This document shows positions 18,561 to 26,996 of a DNA stretch of 63,516 bases, one piece after another. Origin of the DNA: Actinomycetota bacterium (GTDB taxonomy: Bacteria > Actinomycetota > Acidimicrobiia > Acidimicrobiales > JAMDDE01); NCBI GenBank assembly GCA_023489235.1, contig JAMDDE010000003.1, forward strand, positions 22,555 to 86,070. The letters run 5' to 3'. How positions within the stretch are numbered: the first letter of the stretch is position 1; every line of letters starts with the position of its first letter. Position numbers and translations under genes: made by a program. The notes under the pieces are model-generated. The model did no database searches. It was not told the origin of the DNA and saw nothing but the letters and a program-made list of their open reading frames with translations.

Positions 18561-19977
18561 CGGACTGCTCCTTTGACTCGTCGTTCGTTCTTCCTGTTTC
18601 GTCTGGATCGAATATAACGCCAGGATTAAGGATGCCTTTGGGGTCGAACGCATCCTTTATCCTTCTCATCAAGGCTATCTTTACTGGATCCTCTAATGCC
18701 AGGAAGTACGCTTTTTTCTCTTTCCCAATGCCATGCTCTGCGGATATGGCACCACCAAGACGGATGCCTACACGAAAAGCAGCTTGGACGAGCTCATGCC
18801 TTTTGGTGACGTCCTCGAGGAATACAGACAGGTGGATATTGCCATCGCCGGCATGACCACATCCAGCTATCATTGCTCCTGATTCTCGAGCTAGTTGGGC
18901 TAGCTCTTCTATGTAAACGGGTATCGATGCTCGTGGCACCACTGCATCCATTATCTCCTGTGCCCCAAATGCCTTGGCCACGAAGAAAGCACTTTCGCGA
19001 GCCTCAATCAGTGAAGTAGCTGCTTTCTTGGGAAGTACGAACACGTCCATTGCCCCTAACCGGTCTAGTAGTTCAGCGAGAGCCTCTCCGTCTTCATCGA
19101 GGCGGGTAGAAGAGTTGCCTTCGAGGACGATGATCAGGTAGGCAAGGGCTTGTTGTTTGATCTCATCGGTTAGTCCTAGGTCCAACCCTACGCGTTCGGT
19201 AGTGGCTCTCATGGTCAGGTTGTCTATGTATTCAAGCAGCAGGGGGTCGACGCCAGTGGCGATGATGCTGGGCACTGCATTGGTGGCCTCCGATAACGTT
19301 TTGAAGGGAGCAAGCAAGGTATGAGAGTAAACAGGCCGTGGCTGCAAGGCAAGTGTTGCTTCAGTTACCAAGGCCAGAGTCCCTTCTGAGCCGATGATGA
19401 GCTGAGTGAGGTCATACCCGGAGGTGGCCTTGGTGAACTTTCCCCCTGTGACAATTATCTCTCCTGTCGACAGACAAGCTCTTAGTCCCAGCACGTTGTG
19501 GCGAGTCACCCCATACTTAATGGCACGCATCCCACCTGCATTGGTGGCTATGTTTCCTCCAATGGTTGCACCAAGCTCACCAGGGAATACCGGATAGGTT
19601 AATCCAACCTCAGCAGTGGCTTTGTCAAGCTCTGCAAGAGTTACTCCTGGCTGCACTACCGCTACATGATTAGGAATGTCGATCTCGACAATCTTGTTCA
19701 TGCGCTCGAAACTGATCAATACTCCGTTGGGTGGAGGCACAGATGCTCCAGAGAGTCCCGTTCCACTACCACGGGCAGTGATAGGGATGGAGTGCTCGTT
19801 GCAGAATGCCAACAAGGCTGACACCTCGGTTTCTTGAGTGGGGAATGCGACTACGGCTGGTTCGGAAGGGGGAATGCCCAGGGCTTCGTCGTGATAGTAG
19901 TCAGAGCTTACTGAATCGCCAGGAAGTATATTGTCCTTGCCTAGTATGCCTGCTAGAGAGTTGAACAACTTGTTCAT
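18547..19977 (-). CDS. FAD-linked oxidase, glycolate/D-lactate dehydrogenase GlcD-like
   Basis: Flavoprotein of the VAO/GlcD type that oxidises 2-hydroxy acids such as glycolate or D-lactate. The FAD-binding PP-loop PITARGSGTGLSGAS is near residue 70, GATIGGNIATNAGGMRAIKYG near 135, and the C-terminal substrate domain ends in the conserved GAISAEHGIGKEK near 430. Length of 476 residues fits a stand-alone GlcD. AGAGGTAG precedes the ATG. No GlcE or GlcF partner is nearby, so its electron acceptor is not evident. It is cotranscribed with the downstream TPP enzyme. Confidence 0.88.
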   Translation of the reverse strand: MNKLFNSLAGILGKDNILPGDSVSSDYYHDEALGIPPSEPAVVAFPTQETEVSALLAFCNEHSIPITARGSGTGLSGASVPPPNGVLISFERMNKIVEIDIPNHVAVVQPGVTLAELDKATAEVGLTYPVFPGELGATIGGNIATNAGGMRAIKYGVTRHNVLGLRACLSTGEIIVTGGKFTKATSGYDLTQLIIGSEGTLALVTEATLALQPRPVYSHTLLAPFKTLSEATNAVPSIIATGVDPLLLEYIDNLTMRATTERVGLDLGLTDEIKQQALAYLIIVLEGNSSTRLDEDGEALAELLDRLGAMDVFVLPKKAATSLIEARESAFFVAKAFGAQEIMDAVVPRASIPVYIEELAQLARESGAMIAGCGHAGDGNIHLSVFLEDVTKRHELVQAAFRVGIRLGGAISAEHGIGKEKKAYFLALEDPVKIALMRRIKDAFDPKGILNPGVIFDPDETGRTNDESKEQSDEGW

Positions 19978-20014
19978 TTACTAGTTCTACCTCTTTGTGG
20001 AGGAGAAGACTAGG

Positions 20015-20118
20015 CCTTTCCTGCTCCAGCAGGGTGGGACAGTAGTTCACCTCCCATTCCTCCATCTTCAGACCATCCTCCCCGACCTTTCCTGCTCCAG
20101 CAGGATGGGACGTAGTTC
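20015..20118. repeat. Duplicated 33-bp element with internal palindrome
   Basis: Two near-identical copies of about 33 bases (20015-20048 and 20086-20118) share cctttcctgctccagcagg followed by Rtgggac and gtagttc. Each contains CTGC-TCCA-GCAG, a short hairpin. The copies start 71 bases apart. They could be operator sites for the divergent genes or remnants of a small repeat family. No coding potential is seen. Confidence 0.6.
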
Positions 20119-20266
20119 TGGACTAGGTCTGGAGTGGTTCGAGAAGAGATGACCGAGTTCTCCTTGGCCAGGTTGTGGTGGTTCAGGTGGACAATGAAGG
20201 TTCATACACAGAAGGCAAGCTCATCAACAAATTTTTTATTGCTTGCTTTTTACAGTGACATATACA

Positions 20267-20279
20267 ATGTATTTTACAT
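20267..20279. promoter_or_regulatory. Candidate PadR operator palindrome
   Basis: ATGTA-TTT-TACAT is a perfect 5-3-5 inverted repeat, 60 bases before the padR start in an AT-rich stretch. PadR regulators typically bind ATGT...ACAT dyads near their own promoter, which makes this a reasonable autoregulatory site. The spacing differs from the classical ATGT-N8-ACAT, so the assignment is tentative. Confidence 0.4.
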
Positions 20280-20338
20280 ATATACTTGAAGTGTAGAAAT
20301 GATCGCATAACTATGAAGAAGGCAAAGAGGTTTTTAAG

Positions 20339-20758
20339 ATGAGAAGATCTGCGGGATGTTGCCCGGGAGCACCACCAAGATGTCGTTCGATGATTCGGCC
20401 CGGAGTATGGAGAGTTCGTGCCCGTGTCGAGAGATTCATTGAGCCTGCTATTCTGCTACTACTAGCTGAAGGATCAACTCACGGCTATGAGTTGGCGGCT
20501 GCATTGACCGACCTCATACCTGAGGGAGAGGTAGTTGATATGGGGAATCTTTATAGGTTGCTCAGAGGATTAGAGGCAGAGGGGTTGGTCGACTCCGTGT
20601 GGAGTGAAGAGGTCCCAGGGCCTACAAAACGTGTGTACGAACTTACCGAAGAAGGAAGACACTTATTGGATGATTGGTCAAGATCCCTCGAGAGTGCCTA
20701 TAGGACTATAGGAAGGTTCTTAGAACGTTACGAACATTACGTAAGGACCAAAGATTGA
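20339..20758 (+). CDS. PadR-family transcriptional regulator
   Basis: A 139-residue winged-helix regulator. The core reads FIEPAILLLLAEGSTHGYEL (about residues 33-52), then DMGNLYRLLRGLEAEGLV and a wing with PTKRVYELTEEG, all diagnostic of PadR. The N-terminus is unusual: about 25 residues rich in Cys, Pro and Arg (CCPGAPPRC) precede the core and might bind a metal or redox ligand. It lies 40 bases upstream of a Cys/His-rich small protein, with which it probably forms an operon. Its ligand is unknown. Confidence 0.88.
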   Translation: MRRSAGCCPGAPPRCRSMIRPGVWRVRARVERFIEPAILLLLAEGSTHGYELAAALTDLIPEGEVVDMGNLYRLLRGLEAEGLVDSVWSEEVPGPTKRVYELTEEGRHLLDDWSRSLESAYRTIGRFLERYEHYVRTKD

Positions 20759-20798
20759 AGGATTCGACACAGACAAACATAGAAAGGAGAAATATCAA

Positions 20799-21017
20799 AT
20801 GACTGGAATGCATGGGAGACATGGTGGTCATGGACATGGGAATTGTGGATGCGGCGGTGGCTGTGGATGCGGTCATCACGGCAGAGGACATTGGCATGAC
20901 GAAGAGGACTGGAGAGAGTCTTCTTTGCGAGAGAAGAAAGAAGACCTGGAGGAGTATCGGCGTAAACTAGAGGAAGAGTTGGCCGATGTCAGTACTCGTA
21001 TATCCCGACTGAGCTAG
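20799..21017 (+). CDS. Cys/His/Gly-rich small metal-binding-like protein with coiled coil (DUF5320-like)
   Basis: A 72-residue protein in two parts. The first 33 residues are almost entirely Gly, His and Cys, a likely metal-binding segment. The second half is a charged amphipathic helix (KKEDLEEYRRKLEEELADV) predicted to form a coiled coil. This layout resembles DUF5320 proteins, often encoded beside PadR regulators or iron-cluster proteins in anaerobes. A strong AAAGGAG site precedes the ATG. It is the second gene of the padR operon and ends before a strong hairpin. Function is not known; metal storage or sensing is an inference. Confidence 0.75.
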   Translation: MTGMHGRHGGHGHGNCGCGGGCGCGHHGRGHWHDEEDWRESSLREKKEDLEEYRRKLEEELADVSTRISRLS

Positions 21018-21043
21018 TCTACTGAGCTAATCGGTTAATAATG

Positions 21044-21086
21044 AAGGTGCTCAGGCAGTTTCTACAAAGGAACTCCTGAGCACCTT
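21044..21086. terminator. Strong hairpin, probable bidirectional terminator
   Basis: A perfect 12-base inverted repeat, AAGGTGCTCAGG at 21044-21055 and CCTGAGCACCTT at 21075-21086, with a 19-base loop. It lies between the padR operon and the convergent deacetylase gene. A long T-tract is missing, but A and T residues close the stem on both sides. Confidence 0.65.
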
Positions 21087-21143
21087 TGTGGGCGAGGATG
21101 GCGCTCTGTCGAGTTCATTTGAATGCGCGAGTGGCCCGACCGT

Positions 21144-21815
21144 TCACTTAGTGGGATGGTACAACCACCTTAGCCATTCCATGTCACCTTGCAGCTCGAG
21201 ACGACGTTCCAATACCTTGTTACCAATTGCTTGGCTGCGGTGATGGGCAATGGCAACTCTTTGAGTTGGCCTGTGCACTTTTATGACCACATCTATGTCG
21301 TCGGGATTGCGCCCTACGAAGGTAGTGCCGAGCTCATTGTTCAGCTGGTTGGCTATGGCTGTGGGTATCGTCCAGGAAAGAACTGGGAGGTCGAGTTCTT
21401 TTGCTGCTGTCAGCGTGGCTTGGGTGACGATGCTGTGATCTGGATGACCAGTAACCCCACCTTCGTCGAAGGTTAGCAAGAGACTCGCCTTAACTTCCCT
21501 ACTCAGTTCAATAATATGGTTGGCCAGCTCACTTATGGGCACAGAGGCAAGTCCACCATCTGGGTAAGCTAACAATCGCGTTTTGCTGACTTGTAGTACA
21601 GAGGTAGCTTCTTGCAGTTCTTTGGCACGTATTCGTGCAAGGTCTCCCTCGCCCTTCTTGAGTGTTGAGGCTTCACCATGAGTGAAGCAGAGCACTGAGG
21701 TCATAGCTCCAGACTGCACGAACTCATACAGGATGGCTCCTAGACCAAAGCACTCATCATCTGGATGAGCAGAGACCGATAGCACCGATGTAGCTGTAGG
21801 CAGTTTACCGTTCAC
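21144..21815 (-). CDS. PIG-L/LmbE family deacetylase
   Basis: Zinc-dependent N-deacetylase of the MshB/LmbE type. The metal-binding motif SAHPDDECFGLG is at residues 15-26, and a second His set GHPDHSIV lies near 128, as in enzymes acting on GlcNAc conjugates such as mycothiol precursors. At 223 residues it is shorter than MshB, so its substrate could be another N-acetyl sugar. It starts with GTG. It is monocistronic and convergent with the PadR operon. Confidence 0.88.
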   Translation of the reverse strand: MNGKLPTATSVLSVSAHPDDECFGLGAILYEFVQSGAMTSVLCFTHGEASTLKKGEGDLARIRAKELQEATSVLQVSKTRLLAYPDGGLASVPISELANHIIELSREVKASLLLTFDEGGVTGHPDHSIVTQATLTAAKELDLPVLSWTIPTAIANQLNNELGTTFVGRNPDDIDVVIKVHRPTQRVAIAHHRSQAIGNKVLERRLELQGDMEWLRWLYHPTK

Positions 21816-22057
21816 ACGTTTGCTTCTCCGTTATAGGAGTACCGTTCGTATCGCTTCCTATCGTTCGTATAGTTCATATTGCTCGTTTGCAGCAAAATCT
21901 AGGGCTAAGTAATATGAAAAATATTCAGCTCGACTCCTTGAAGCTCTACCCAACAATTGCATACCTTGTAATTTAGTTTTTTAATTATCCGGGCCGTTGA
22001 GCCCCGGCCACACAAAGACAACTTTGAAGCTCCAAGAAGTAGCTGTATACTATATAA

Positions 22058-23215
22058 CTAACTGAGCCAGCGTTTTAGAAAGTACTTCTCGAAAGCAACT
22101 TTCCCCAGGTGCCACTGTATACCTGGCTGATAGAGTACGAAACTCGGCTCTCCTTCGGTATAAAGATTTCCATTAGCGAAACCAGCTTTATTACCACCGA
22201 TTTCTAGAAAACAAGCTCCCTTTCCAGTGAAAAGTTTTTCCTCACGATTGTGATGAAGGTCACGTGCTATCCGCGTTGCCACCACTTTAGCTTCTGCTTC
22301 CGCGAATACTCCTGCTTTAGGCACCATCTTCCCACCTCCTATTGGAATTTGGGTTACATCACCAATCGCGTATACTCCTGGTTGGGATGTGGACATAGTG
22401 AACTTGTTCACCGGTAGGTAACCACTCTCTGCCTCTAAGCCGGATCCAGCTAATGCATTGGGGGCCGTGTGGACAGGTATGCCAAGTATGATATCGGGAT
22501 TCCATTCTGTGCCATTGGAAAGAATGACCTTACTATCACGACTATCTAGTTTGTCAACGGTTATAGAGTGATACAGCTCAATACCCCTCTCAGCTAGCAT
22601 AGATGATATCTGCTCACCTATAGCTGGACCTGCAGTTGGCATGGGGTAGGGTTCTGGGGTGTAGACTCGAATCTCGGATCCCTTTCGTACTCCTCGTTTA
22701 CGAAGTATGTCATCTGCCAAGAAGGCTGCTTCGTAAGGTGCAGCAGGACATTTGTAAGGAAGGCTGGAGATCACTACCGCAACCCTCTTGACACCTCCCC
22801 TCCGTAGGCTTGCACCAGCGGATAGCGCCCCTTCCAATGTAAAGATGTTATGTGCAATCTCCTTGAACCCAGGAAGTCGTTCTGGCGCCAAGGCTGCACC
22901 AAGCGCAATTACCAACTGGTCGTAACCGAGCGCCCCCGAAGAGGTATACACAGTAGCAGAGGTGGTATCGATAGAGTTCACCTCTGCTTCGAGTATCTCG
23001 ATTCCTCGTTTGCGAAGGACTCGAATGTCCTTTTGGACCTGAGAGGGTGTACGATTTCCAGCCATGAGCCAGAGTAAAGAAGGCCCAAAAGTGTAAATAG
23101 GCTCACGCTCTATTATTATAATCCTATCTGAGGCATTTAGTTTCTTGCGAAGCTCCTTTGCGGTTACAATCCCGCCGGTCCCCCCTCCCAAGATAACCGT
23201 TGTGTTATATATCAT
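22058..23215 (-). CDS. Sulfide:quinone oxidoreductase-like FAD protein
   Basis: Flavoprotein of the two-dinucleotide-fold family, probably membrane-associated, that passes electrons from sulfide (or polysulfide) to quinone. It shows the N-terminal FAD motif GGGTGGIVTAKEL, a GALGYDQLVIALGAAL strand, the SLPYKCPAAPYEAA segment near residue 155 with a conserved redox Cys, and the FAD motif VYAIGDVTQIP near 295. The sulfur context (DsrE and a rhodanese-containing regulator immediately upstream) supports the assignment. It is the last gene of a three-gene operon, 39 bases after dsrE. It could instead be a related NAD(P)H:quinone oxidoreductase. Confidence 0.82.
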   Translation of the reverse strand: MIYNTTVILGGGTGGIVTAKELRKKLNASDRIIIIEREPIYTFGPSLLWLMAGNRTPSQVQKDIRVLRKRGIEILEAEVNSIDTTSATVYTSSGALGYDQLVIALGAALAPERLPGFKEIAHNIFTLEGALSAGASLRRGGVKRVAVVISSLPYKCPAAPYEAAFLADDILRKRGVRKGSEIRVYTPEPYPMPTAGPAIGEQISSMLAERGIELYHSITVDKLDSRDSKVILSNGTEWNPDIILGIPVHTAPNALAGSGLEAESGYLPVNKFTMSTSQPGVYAIGDVTQIPIGGGKMVPKAGVFAEAEAKVVATRIARDLHHNREEKLFTGKGACFLEIGGNKAGFANGNLYTEGEPSFVLYQPGIQWHLGKVAFEKYFLKRWLS

Positions 23216-23254
23216 TTCAGCTCCCTGCGATCGTTGTTTTTGTAAACCTAGGCT

Positions 23255-23605
23255 TCAAAAACTTATGATTTTGTCTGCCCATAGAGTCCAATCTGCCACT
23301 TCCTCCAAGCTTGATCTCCTGGCTGCTGGTAGAAGCATCTCATCAGTTATGCCTCTTGCATCCATACAAGTCCCGCAGCAGCATATCTCGGCCCCATGAC
23401 GGACCGTTGACTCTAACATTCGATCAAGTCGGTAGTAACCGTTGGGTAGTTGGTGTCCCCGGATGGCACAACCGACGGCATCCCCAAAGAGAAATATGCG
23501 CACCTCTGTCTCTTCTCGTCGGGATAGGGCTCCAGCGAGACGTATACCGTTGTAGGCACGCTCTGTTCCGTAAGGGGGATCGTGCAGAATGAACAGTATC
23601 TTCAT
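23255..23605 (-). CDS. DsrE-family sulfur-relay protein
   Basis: A 116-residue DsrE/DsrF-like protein. It begins KILFILHDPPYGTERAYNG and carries the conserved cysteine motif CGTCMDARGI near residue 77, preceded by extra cysteines. Family members bind or transfer sulfane sulfur in the cytoplasm. It overlaps the regulator gene by four bases and precedes the sulfide:quinone-reductase-like gene, suggesting it handles sulfane sulfur produced by that enzyme (inference). Confidence 0.85.
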   Translation of the reverse strand: MKILFILHDPPYGTERAYNGIRLAGALSRREETEVRIFLFGDAVGCAIRGHQLPNGYYRLDRMLESTVRHGAEICCCGTCMDARGITDEMLLPAARRSSLEEVADWTLWADKIISF

Positions 23606-24294
23606 GGTTGCGCTCCTAGAGACACAGGAAGGTTAGCCATACGCCATTCAGGAAGGCCGTCTATCAACCGCCTGACATGGAAGCCATGACTGCGTAGTAT
23701 CTCCATTGCTTGTGGAGCAAGCACACAGTGCGGTCCTCGGCAGTAAGCTACGATCTCCTTATCTTTGTCCAGATTGACCAGCTGTTCGTTGATCGTCTCC
23801 AAGGGCATAGAGAGTGCTCCTTTTATATGGGCTGCTACATATTCTTCAACCGGTCGTACGTCGATGATCACTGCATCGTCGTTCTCGATTAGCTGCAATA
23901 GCTCGTCGTGGCTCACCAATATTGTCCTGTCATCACTGTTGAATACCTCTGTAAGAATCTCTTTCACCTCTGCTAGGTGAGTGCTGGCGAGTTGTCGTAG
24001 CGAAGCAAGACATTTGGCAACATCCTCTCCCGAGAGGCGATAGATAATCTTGGTGCCTTGTCGATGTGACGCAACTAGTCGTGCTTGTCGAAGTACCTGA
24101 AGATGAGAGGAAGTGGTGGTCATGCTCATGTTGGCAGCTCGAGCTAGAGATTCTACTTCCCTTGGAGTTTGGTCTAACAGCTCGAGCAGTTCTATCCGAT
24201 GTGGATTGGCAAGAGCTTTGGCGATGCGAGCGAACTGTTCATAGAGAGCTACTTGGGTGTAAGTATCAGTATTATCTACTTCTCCAAAGATCAT
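23602..24294 (-). CDS. ArsR-family regulator fused to a rhodanese domain
   Basis: A 230-residue fusion. Residues about 15-105 form an ArsR/SmtB winged helix (LANPHRIELLELL, then SLARAANMSMTTTSSHLQVL). Residues about 125-220 form a rhodanese domain (IIDVRPVEEYVAAHIKGA) with active-site loop CRGPHCV near 190. The ArsR part has one cysteine (DVAKCLASL), so persulfide sensing could use the rhodanese cysteine. It heads the operon with dsrE and the SQR-like gene and most likely represses it until sulfane sulfur accumulates (inference). An ATTG-AC-CAAT palindrome at 24313-24322, just upstream, may be its operator. Confidence 0.88.
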   Translation of the reverse strand: MIFGEVDNTDTYTQVALYEQFARIAKALANPHRIELLELLDQTPREVESLARAANMSMTTTSSHLQVLRQARLVASHRQGTKIIYRLSGEDVAKCLASLRQLASTHLAEVKEILTEVFNSDDRTILVSHDELLQLIENDDAVIIDVRPVEEYVAAHIKGALSMPLETINEQLVNLDKDKEIVAYCRGPHCVLAPQAMEILRSHGFHVRRLIDGLPEWRMANLPVSLGAQP

Positions 24295-24312
24295 TGGAAT
24301 AACATATCACAC

Positions 24313-24322
24313 ATTGACCAAT
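24313..24322. promoter_or_regulatory. Short palindrome upstream of the ArsR-rhodanese gene
   Basis: ATTG-AC-CAAT lies 19 bases before the regulator start, in an AT-rich promoter-like region shared with the divergent enoyl-CoA hydratase operon. An ArsR dimer could bind such a site, but the arms are short and this is only a candidate. Confidence 0.25.
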
Positions 24323-24581
24323 AACAAATTTTTCTAATCAATGAAGTATTTGAGTAACTCACAGTGCAGCTTCTTCCTATCACTTGAGCACGTTCCCTTA
24401 TAGTCCCACCCACCCCTATAGTTCCTATAAGGCCCTGGGGAGCTGTAAGTGGAGGCTGATGACCAAGATGGTTCCCTGACCAATGTCTTTGCATGAGAAA
24501 CCGGTGCCAACTCCTCCCACGACGCCTCTATCCAGAGATAAACTAAAGAACGTACCTATGCGAACAGGGGGTTCAAGCCAT

Positions 24582-25355
24582 ATGCAGTTCAACTACATAA
24601 TCGTCGATCGTGATGGGCCGTTCATCACCATCACTATGAATCGACCGGAGCGTCGTAACGCCTTGTCACTGGCGCATATGCAAGAGTTGTTGGAGGCATT
24701 CAGACAAGCGGGGGAGAGTGATGCACGAGGAGTAATGCTGGCTGGTAACGGCCCAGTGTTCTCAGCCGGTCATGACTTTGCCGATATGGTCGGTTCCGAT
24801 TTTGCAGCCATGCGCGAACTACTCACTACCTGCACCGAGCTGATGACCACGATGCAGAGGATTCCCCAGCCAGTGTTGGCCAAGGTTCATGGTTTGGCAA
24901 CCGCGGCAGGCTGTCAACTCGTTGCTTCTGCCGATCTAGCTGTAGCCTCCGAAAACGCAGGGTTTGCAACTCCAGGTGGCAAAGGAGGCTGGTTCTGTCA
25001 TACCCCTATGGTGGCAGTAGCGCGTTCCATTGGGCGTAAGCGAGCCCTTGAGATGGCTATGTGTGGTGATCCAATTGATGCACGTACCGCTTATGAGTGG
25101 GGTTTGGTGAACAGAGTCGTTCCTCCCGAGGAACTGGATGCGGCGAGCTTGGAGTTATTGGAGCGTGCTACCAGAGGAAGTGCTTTATCCAAGGCAATTG
25201 GCAAGCAAACTCTCTATGCTCAGATGGAGATGCCTCAACCTCATGCCTATGCCTATGCAGTCGACATCATGGCAGGAAGCAGTCAGACGGCAGATGCTCA
25301 GGAAGGGATGGCCTCTTTTCTGGAGAAACGTCCAGCTAAATGGGTTAACCGTTGA
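24582..25355 (+). CDS. Enoyl-CoA hydratase/isomerase family protein
   Basis: Crotonase-fold protein. It has NRPERRNALSLAHMQEL near the N-terminus, the oxyanion-hole segments FSAGHDFADM and KVHGLATAAGCQLVASADLA, and a C-terminal MASFLEKRPAKW. The position of the usual catalytic Glu pair is not fully conserved (GKGGWFCHTP), so hydratase activity is not certain. The ATG at 24582 is preferred because GGGGG lies upstream and the preceding residues are proline-rich and unlike the family. It is the first gene of the long operon that contains the hydrogenase. Confidence 0.85.
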   Translation: MQFNYIIVDRDGPFITITMNRPERRNALSLAHMQELLEAFRQAGESDARGVMLAGNGPVFSAGHDFADMVGSDFAAMRELLTTCTELMTTMQRIPQPVLAKVHGLATAAGCQLVASADLAVASENAGFATPGGKGGWFCHTPMVAVARSIGRKRALEMAMCGDPIDARTAYEWGLVNRVVPPEELDAASLELLERATRGSALSKAIGKQTLYAQMEMPQPHAYAYAVDIMAGSSQTADAQEGMASFLEKRPAKWVNR

Positions 25356-25404
25356 ATCAGACCTATCGAACCTGTAAGACACCTCCCTTCATCATCAGTA
25401 AACC

Positions 25405-26988
25405 TTGGATCTTTTCTTCGAACCTCTAACTCCCATATCGTTTCTCCAGCGCTCTGGCGAGGTTTTTGCTGACCGTATTGGCGTGATCGACGGCGAGCGA
25501 CGCTTCAGTTATGGAGAGTTCTACGAGCGTTGTAGGCGCTTAGCCGGAGCTCTCTCTGCAATGGGGGCGAGAGACGGTGAGCGTGTTGCCGTGCTGGCTC
25601 CTAACACCCATATGATGCTCGAAGCACACTATGGCGTGCCCATGGCCTCAGCTGTATTGGTTACTCTCAACACTCGTCTCAACACAGTTGAGCTCTCAGG
25701 AATCATAGAGCATTCCGGAGCCAACTACTTGTTGTACGACAGCGCCTTTAAAGAAAAAGCAGTTGAGATAGCTGACCGTTTGAAGACTGCTCGCGGAATT
25801 CGTTTGACTACGATCGAAGCAGGAAGCGATAATCGTACAAATCGTACAAGCCAGTACGAGGACCTGCTAGCTTCATCCCAGAGAGTAGAGACGCTGCCGG
25901 AGGTGGATGAAAGGGGTCTCCTATCCATTAACTACACTAGCGGTACGACCGGTGAGCCAAAAGGAGTCATGTACCACTACCGAGGTGCTTACCTTCAAGC
26001 TCTTTCTTTGGTCGCGCATACCAAGTTGGACGAAAGCTCAGTCATGCTGTGGACTTTGCCTATGTTCCACTGCAATGGTTGGTGCTTTACTTGGGCAGTT
26101 ACGGCCGCTGGAGCTACGCATGTGTGCATGAGGCGGCCGGATCCGTGGGAGGCATGGAGGTTGATACGCTCAGAAGGGGTCACTCACCTTTGTGGTGCCC
26201 CAACAGTCCTTTCGTCTCTGGCCAATGATTCTAACGCTGCCAAACAAGATCGCATGCTCAAGGTGTTTACGGGAGGAGCTCCGCCCTCTCCCTCTTTGTT
26301 GGAACAGTTGAGCTCTCTTGGAATTGAAGTGACTCACTCCTACGGGTTGACAGAGACATTTGGCCCTATCCTCATCTGCCAATGGAGGCCCGAGTGGGAT
26401 GATCTTCCAGTTGCCGAACAAGCTCGCCTGAAAGCTCGTCAAGGTGTAGCCCACCTAGCGGCAGTTCCACCGCGAGTGATCGACAGGGAGGGAAATGATG
26501 TACCTGCGGATGGCAAGAGCATTGGCGAGATAGTAGTGCGCGGAAACGTTGTTATGCGAGGTTATTACCGTAACCATGAAGCCACTGTCAAAGCAGCTCC
26601 TGATGGATGGTTTCGCACTGGCGACCTAGCTGTAGTACATCCCGATGGCTACATAGAGATACGTGATCGCTCTAAAGATATAATAATATCAGGGGGTGAG
26701 AACATAGCCTCCATAGAGGTTGAGCAGATACTTGCGAGCCATCCGGCTGTGTTGGAAGCAGCAGTTGTAGCTGCTCCCGATGTCCACTGGGGGGAGATCC
26801 CAGTGGCTTATGTAACCTTGCGTCCTGGTGAACATGTCTCCGAAGAGGACCTGATAGCTTATGCTCGTCAAAGGATGGCTCATTTCAAGGTTCCTAAACG
26901 GGTAGTGTTCGGGGATTTACCCAAGAACTCTACTGGCAAGATTTTGAAACACGAACTACGGCAGCGCTTATGGCAAGCACTTCAATAA
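25405..26988 (+). CDS. Acyl-CoA synthetase (AMP-forming)
   Basis: Activates a carboxylic acid to its CoA thioester through an acyl-AMP. The P-loop-like motif INYTSGTTGEPKGVMYHYRG is near residue 175, the A5 motif THSYGLTETFGP near 312, the GWFRTGDLAVV motif near 397, and the C-terminal catalytic lysine in LPKNSTGKILK near 512. Length of 527 residues is normal. It begins with TTG, 49 bases after the hydratase gene, and its end abuts or overlaps hydB. Chain-length specificity cannot be read. Its place in a hydrogenase operon is unusual. Confidence 0.9.
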   Translation: MDLFFEPLTPISFLQRSGEVFADRIGVIDGERRFSYGEFYERCRRLAGALSAMGARDGERVAVLAPNTHMMLEAHYGVPMASAVLVTLNTRLNTVELSGIIEHSGANYLLYDSAFKEKAVEIADRLKTARGIRLTTIEAGSDNRTNRTSQYEDLLASSQRVETLPEVDERGLLSINYTSGTTGEPKGVMYHYRGAYLQALSLVAHTKLDESSVMLWTLPMFHCNGWCFTWAVTAAGATHVCMRRPDPWEAWRLIRSEGVTHLCGAPTVLSSLANDSNAAKQDRMLKVFTGGAPPSPSLLEQLSSLGIEVTHSYGLTETFGPILICQWRPEWDDLPVAEQARLKARQGVAHLAAVPPRVIDREGNDVPADGKSIGEIVVRGNVVMRGYYRNHEATVKAAPDGWFRTGDLAVVHPDGYIEIRDRSKDIIISGGENIASIEVEQILASHPAVLEAAVVAAPDVHWGEIPVAYVTLRPGEHVSEEDLIAYARQRMAHFKVPKRVVFGDLPKNSTGKILKHELRQRLWQALQ

Positions 26989-26996
26989 GGAAGTTA

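Larger units (their letters stand above)
19978..20338. other. Divergent intergenic region between glcD-like gene and padR
   Basis: This 361-base divergent region must carry promoters for both flanking operons. It holds a duplicated palindromic element (20015-20118), an AT-rich core from about 20230, and an ATGTA-TTT-TACAT palindrome at 20267-20279. No gene is supported. Confidence 0.4.
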
